From Clostridiales bacterium (GTDB lineage Bacteria > Bacillota > Clostridia > Oscillospirales > Acutalibacteraceae), in the NCBI GenBank assembly GCA_021202245.1, contig JAJQDK010000134.1:1-25330 (forward strand): 25,330 bases of DNA, read 5' to 3'. The stretch's first letter is position 1, and each line of letters starts with the position of its first letter. This document shows, piece by piece, positions 23,369-25,330 of the stretch. Below the pieces are notes generated by a model that saw only the letters and a program-made list of their open reading frames with translations, was not told the DNA's origin and ran no database searches. A program made the translations under genes and the position numbers.

Positions 23369-24271
23369 TTAATTTAATCGCCACATATTACGACTAACTT
23401 CCCAAATGCTTTGCAATTCCTCCTCATTCACAATCGCATCAAACACAGGCTCAAGAAAACTCTGAATTTCTTCAATAACCACTGAAAACTCAAGCGTATC
23501 ATCTTTTATAGCTTTCAAAAAGAATTTCCAACGCTTTTGCATATCCTCATCCTCGGCAAGTGCCGCAATACGCTTAAAGCTACCTTTGTCATAGGTAGTT
23601 CTGCGCCGCTGCAGGGTTTCAAAGATAGCTGCCTGCAATTTTGCACCCTCAAAATCGAATGTCCTTGAAAGATAATAGATGTCGTAAAAATCTTTCATTC
23701 TGCCTGTCAGCTCAAAGCGTTGCAATATAGCATCAAGCTTCTCGGCAACGGTGCTTTCCAGAGAATAGGTTTTGATTACAGGAGCTTCAAAGTCAGGAAG
23801 CTGAGTGTTGATTGTGCGTTCTTCGGCACAGGGGACTATAATATCTCCCACGCCTATATCAACATTGAACGGCACACGCACATTTTTTATTTGTGTAATA
23901 ATTTGTGTGCTGATGCCGTGATATTTTCTCTGCGGAGAAATCTCCTCAAAACCTTTTGCAGTCATTTCTATATAATCGTTGCCTGTCGGTGTGTCGATAA
24001 TTTTGCAAATCAATTCTTTTACATCGTCTATTGAGTTGGAATGTCCACGAAGTAAAAAGTCAACATCAATGGTGGCTCGGCTTTCAAAATTAGTCAGAGT
24101 ATAAATGAACAATCCGCCTTTGAGTATAAGCATATCCTCACAACCGGATTTTGACAGCTTTCTCAAAAATTCTTCCTGCACAAAAAGCTGTAGGCATTGC
24201 TGATAACTGATGCCCGAAGCTTTTGCTTTATTTCTGAGCTTTGCCAGAACGGAAGCCGCTACATCTGCCAT
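23369..24271 (-). CDS. abiEii: AbiEii-type nucleotidyltransferase toxin
   Basis: 300 residues of the AbiEii/AbiGii toxin family (nucleotidyltransferase fold), the toxin of AbiE toxin-antitoxin and phage-abortive systems. The motif I region reads ILKGGLFIY...RATIDVDFLLRG (K51, G52, G53, D69, D71). After it come VDIGVGD and the family stretch ESTVAEKLDAILQR...RMKDFYDIYYL. All expected acidic residues are present, so it looks active. The ATG (24269-24271) overlaps the abiEi stop (TAATG). A GTG at 24280 would start inside the antitoxin gene and is rejected. Flanking direct repeats and A/T-rich composition suggest an acquired module. Confidence 0.93.
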   Translation of the reverse strand: MADVAASVLAKLRNKAKASGISYQQCLQLFVQEEFLRKLSKSGCEDMLILKGGLFIYTLTNFESRATIDVDFLLRGHSNSIDDVKELICKIIDTPTGNDYIEMTAKGFEEISPQRKYHGISTQIITQIKNVRVPFNVDIGVGDIIVPCAEERTINTQLPDFEAPVIKTYSLESTVAEKLDAILQRFELTGRMKDFYDIYYLSRTFDFEGAKLQAAIFETLQRRRTTYDKGSFKRIAALAEDEDMQKRWKFFLKAIKDDTLEFSVVIEEIQSFLEPVFDAIVNEEELQSIWEVSRNMWRLN

Positions 24272-24879
24272 TACAACCACACTCCAATCAATTCTTTCAC
24301 CTTTTTTTGCACACGCAGTTTTTTTGCATAAATCATAAGGTTTGGTATATTCTTTTTAGGGTCTTTTACATATCCCTGAATCGCTTTATTAAAAATTTCT
24401 CTATCCATTTTACTCATATTTTTCAGAACATCACAAATTGTTCTGTCACGGTCATAAATACGGACTTTATAGGAATCAATTTCTCCCTCGGTTTCACCCA
24501 ATGTAACCAAATCAGAGTCCATACGATATGCTTTTATAAATGGATAATCAACATTAGTTCGCAGTTTAGAAACATTTTTATCTATAGAAAAACTCCATTC
24601 AGCAGGATTTCTATCGCTGTACTTATAGTAGAACAGAGCAGTTTCCATACAGAGAACGGCATCGGGAAACAGACTATTGATAATTACGACTTCACTTGTT
24701 TCGCAATTTTCAATCCACCGATAGTAGCCTCGTCTGATTCTTTCAATAAAACCCTCAACCAAAAGCTGTTTAATATCTGCATAATACACTTTGGATTTTG
24801 TAAGCTCAGCAGTGGTCATAACATAATTATATCGGCTAAATAGTTCTCTCAAAGAAACAATTGTATTATTCTTTTCCAT
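24271..24879 (-). CDS. abiEi: AbiEi-type antitoxin and autorepressor
   Basis: 202 residues of the AbiEi family: an N-terminal winged helix (LRELFSRYNYVMTTAEL... LLVEGFIERIRRGYYRW, about 8-55) followed by the antitoxin domain (FPDAVLCMETALFYY, YDRDRTICDVLKN). Family members neutralise AbiEii and repress their own promoter by binding inverted repeats. The ATG (24877-24879) follows AGAGGTG. It precedes the toxin with a one-base overlap, so antitoxin is made first. Repeats around the promoter at 24919-25007 are the likely operators. Confidence 0.9.
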   Translation of the reverse strand: MEKNNTIVSLRELFSRYNYVMTTAELTKSKVYYADIKQLLVEGFIERIRRGYYRWIENCETSEVVIINSLFPDAVLCMETALFYYKYSDRNPAEWSFSIDKNVSKLRTNVDYPFIKAYRMDSDLVTLGETEGEIDSYKVRIYDRDRTICDVLKNMSKMDREIFNKAIQGYVKDPKKNIPNLMIYAKKLRVQKKVKELIGVWL

Positions 24880-24918
24880 TTTTCACCTCTGTTAAATTAC
24901 CTCAAGTTTTTTATTATC

Positions 24919-25007
24919 CGGGCAGTTTACTATATTATACGCATTTATATCTCAAAAATCAATAGTAAACTACCCCATTAATAATAAACAAACGGGCAGT
25001 TTAATAT
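24919..25007. promoter_or_regulatory. Operator repeats of the abiE promoter
   Basis: Three 15-bp sites: CGGGCAGTTTACTAT (24919-24933), its inverted partner at 24962-24976 (13/15), and a direct copy CGGGCAGTTTAATAT at 24993-25007 (14/15). The first abuts the -10 box and the second overlaps the edge of the -35 box, so a bound repressor would block the promoter. This fits AbiEi autoregulation known from other members. Confidence 0.78.
24934..24962 (-). promoter_or_regulatory. Sigma-A promoter of abiE
   Basis: TTGATT (24957-24962), 17-nt spacer, TATAAT (24934-24939) on the minus strand, about 55 nt before the abiEi start. Confidence 0.82.
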
Positions 25008-25026
25008 AAAAATGATTAATCGGATT

Positions 25027-25084
25027 TAACTCGGAACAAAGCATGGTGTAAGCTCGCTTAAGATTGGCGAATAGGTAATATCCG
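25027..25084 (+). repeat. Direct repeat, right of abiE
   Basis: Matches 23163-23220 in the same orientation with three changes, and 22037-22089 less closely. A cotJC fragment begins 31 bp further right. Confidence 0.85.
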
Positions 25085-25115
25085 GCGTCGAAACACTATG
25101 CCCTTGAAAGCCGAC

Positions 25116-25236
25116 CCATAACCGATATTCATGAGGATATGGCAGCCGAACAGAAGGCAAGGACTACTTATGATAACATACTTAGATTTTGCGATGATTA
25201 TAATGTAAAAGACGCAATACGCTTTCTGCGTGAGCG
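25116..25236 (+). pseudogene. Fragment of a second cotJC
   Basis: 121 bp match cotJC bases 20567-20687 in inverted orientation with 7 mismatches (94%). The frame encodes TDIHEDMAAEQKARTTYDN, continuing to RFLRER as in CotJC, then runs into unrelated residues and a stop at 25271-25273. Neither the start nor the end of cotJC is present. Six of the seven changes are synonymous (the other is Asp to Asn), so the copy diverged while still functional somewhere, rather than decaying here. Confidence 0.85.
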
Positions 25237-25283
25237 AAAAACTATTTTAGCTATCAATTTAAATATGATATGAAAATTTTACT

Positions 25284-25310
25284 TTGACAAGACAATTTGA
25301 AGTCTGTCAA
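25284..25310. repeat. Inverted repeat at the right edge
   Basis: TTGACAAGAC and GTCTGTCAA form a 9-bp stem with one bulged A around AATTTGAA. Function unknown; the context is cut by the window end. Confidence 0.4.
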
Positions 25311-25330
25311 TCGACTTGCCGAAGGCGCCG

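Overview
The window looks like chromosomal DNA of a spore-forming, starch-degrading gut Clostridium of the Ruminococcus bromii type. Three things point there. Two neighbouring type I pullulanases are present, one of which carries a type I dockerin and a starch-binding module, as in a cell-bound amylosome. There is a cotJABC spore-coat operon. The housekeeping genes (dnaG-rpoD, a T-box thrS, zinc-type L31) have Firmicute character. The species is an inference; no rRNA is present.

Layout, left to right. Almost all genes are on the minus strand. 1-731 is the 5' part of a flavodiiron protein gene (fprA) with a clear promoter. 902-7033 holds the two GH13 pullulanases, one secreted with a dockerin and one anchored by a C-terminal membrane helix. 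7349-8611 is enolase. 8815-9120 (plus strand) is a two-LysM protein. 9256-12538 is a dnaG-rpoD-metallopeptidase operon. 12672-13569 is rpmE followed by a YigZ/IMPACT-family gene. 13676-14476 is a VanY-like membrane protein that has lost zinc ligands. 14590-16533 is thrS behind a T-box leader (about 16637-16880). 16936-18159 is a polytopic membrane protein of unknown role.

From 18.2 kb on the window becomes accessory in character. It has a small SpoIID-like protein (plus strand), a coupled pair of small genes of which one is a sigma region-4-like protein, a promoter with a LexA-type box just upstream, cotJABC, a DegV protein, and an abiEi-abiEii toxin-antitoxin operon with operator-like repeats around its promoter. 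cotJC shows an apparent one-base insertion in an A8 run. At the right edge lies a 121-bp fragment of a second, diverged cotJC on the opposite strand.

The intergenic spaces share a dispersed palindromic repeat family. One part is a 'CGGAGCAAAGC' module (nine recognisable copies). The other is a multi-hairpin module ending near 'GGCACCCGCCGCCT' and 'CATCTTTGCATAAG'. One copy (18231-18368) has terminal inverted repeats like a MITE. Two 59-bp direct copies (56/59 identical) bracket the abiE operon. These repeats, the split copy around the SpoIID-like gene and the cotJC fragment suggest that the right third was assembled by repeat-associated recombination. No tRNA, rRNA, CRISPR array, transposase or integrase was recognised.
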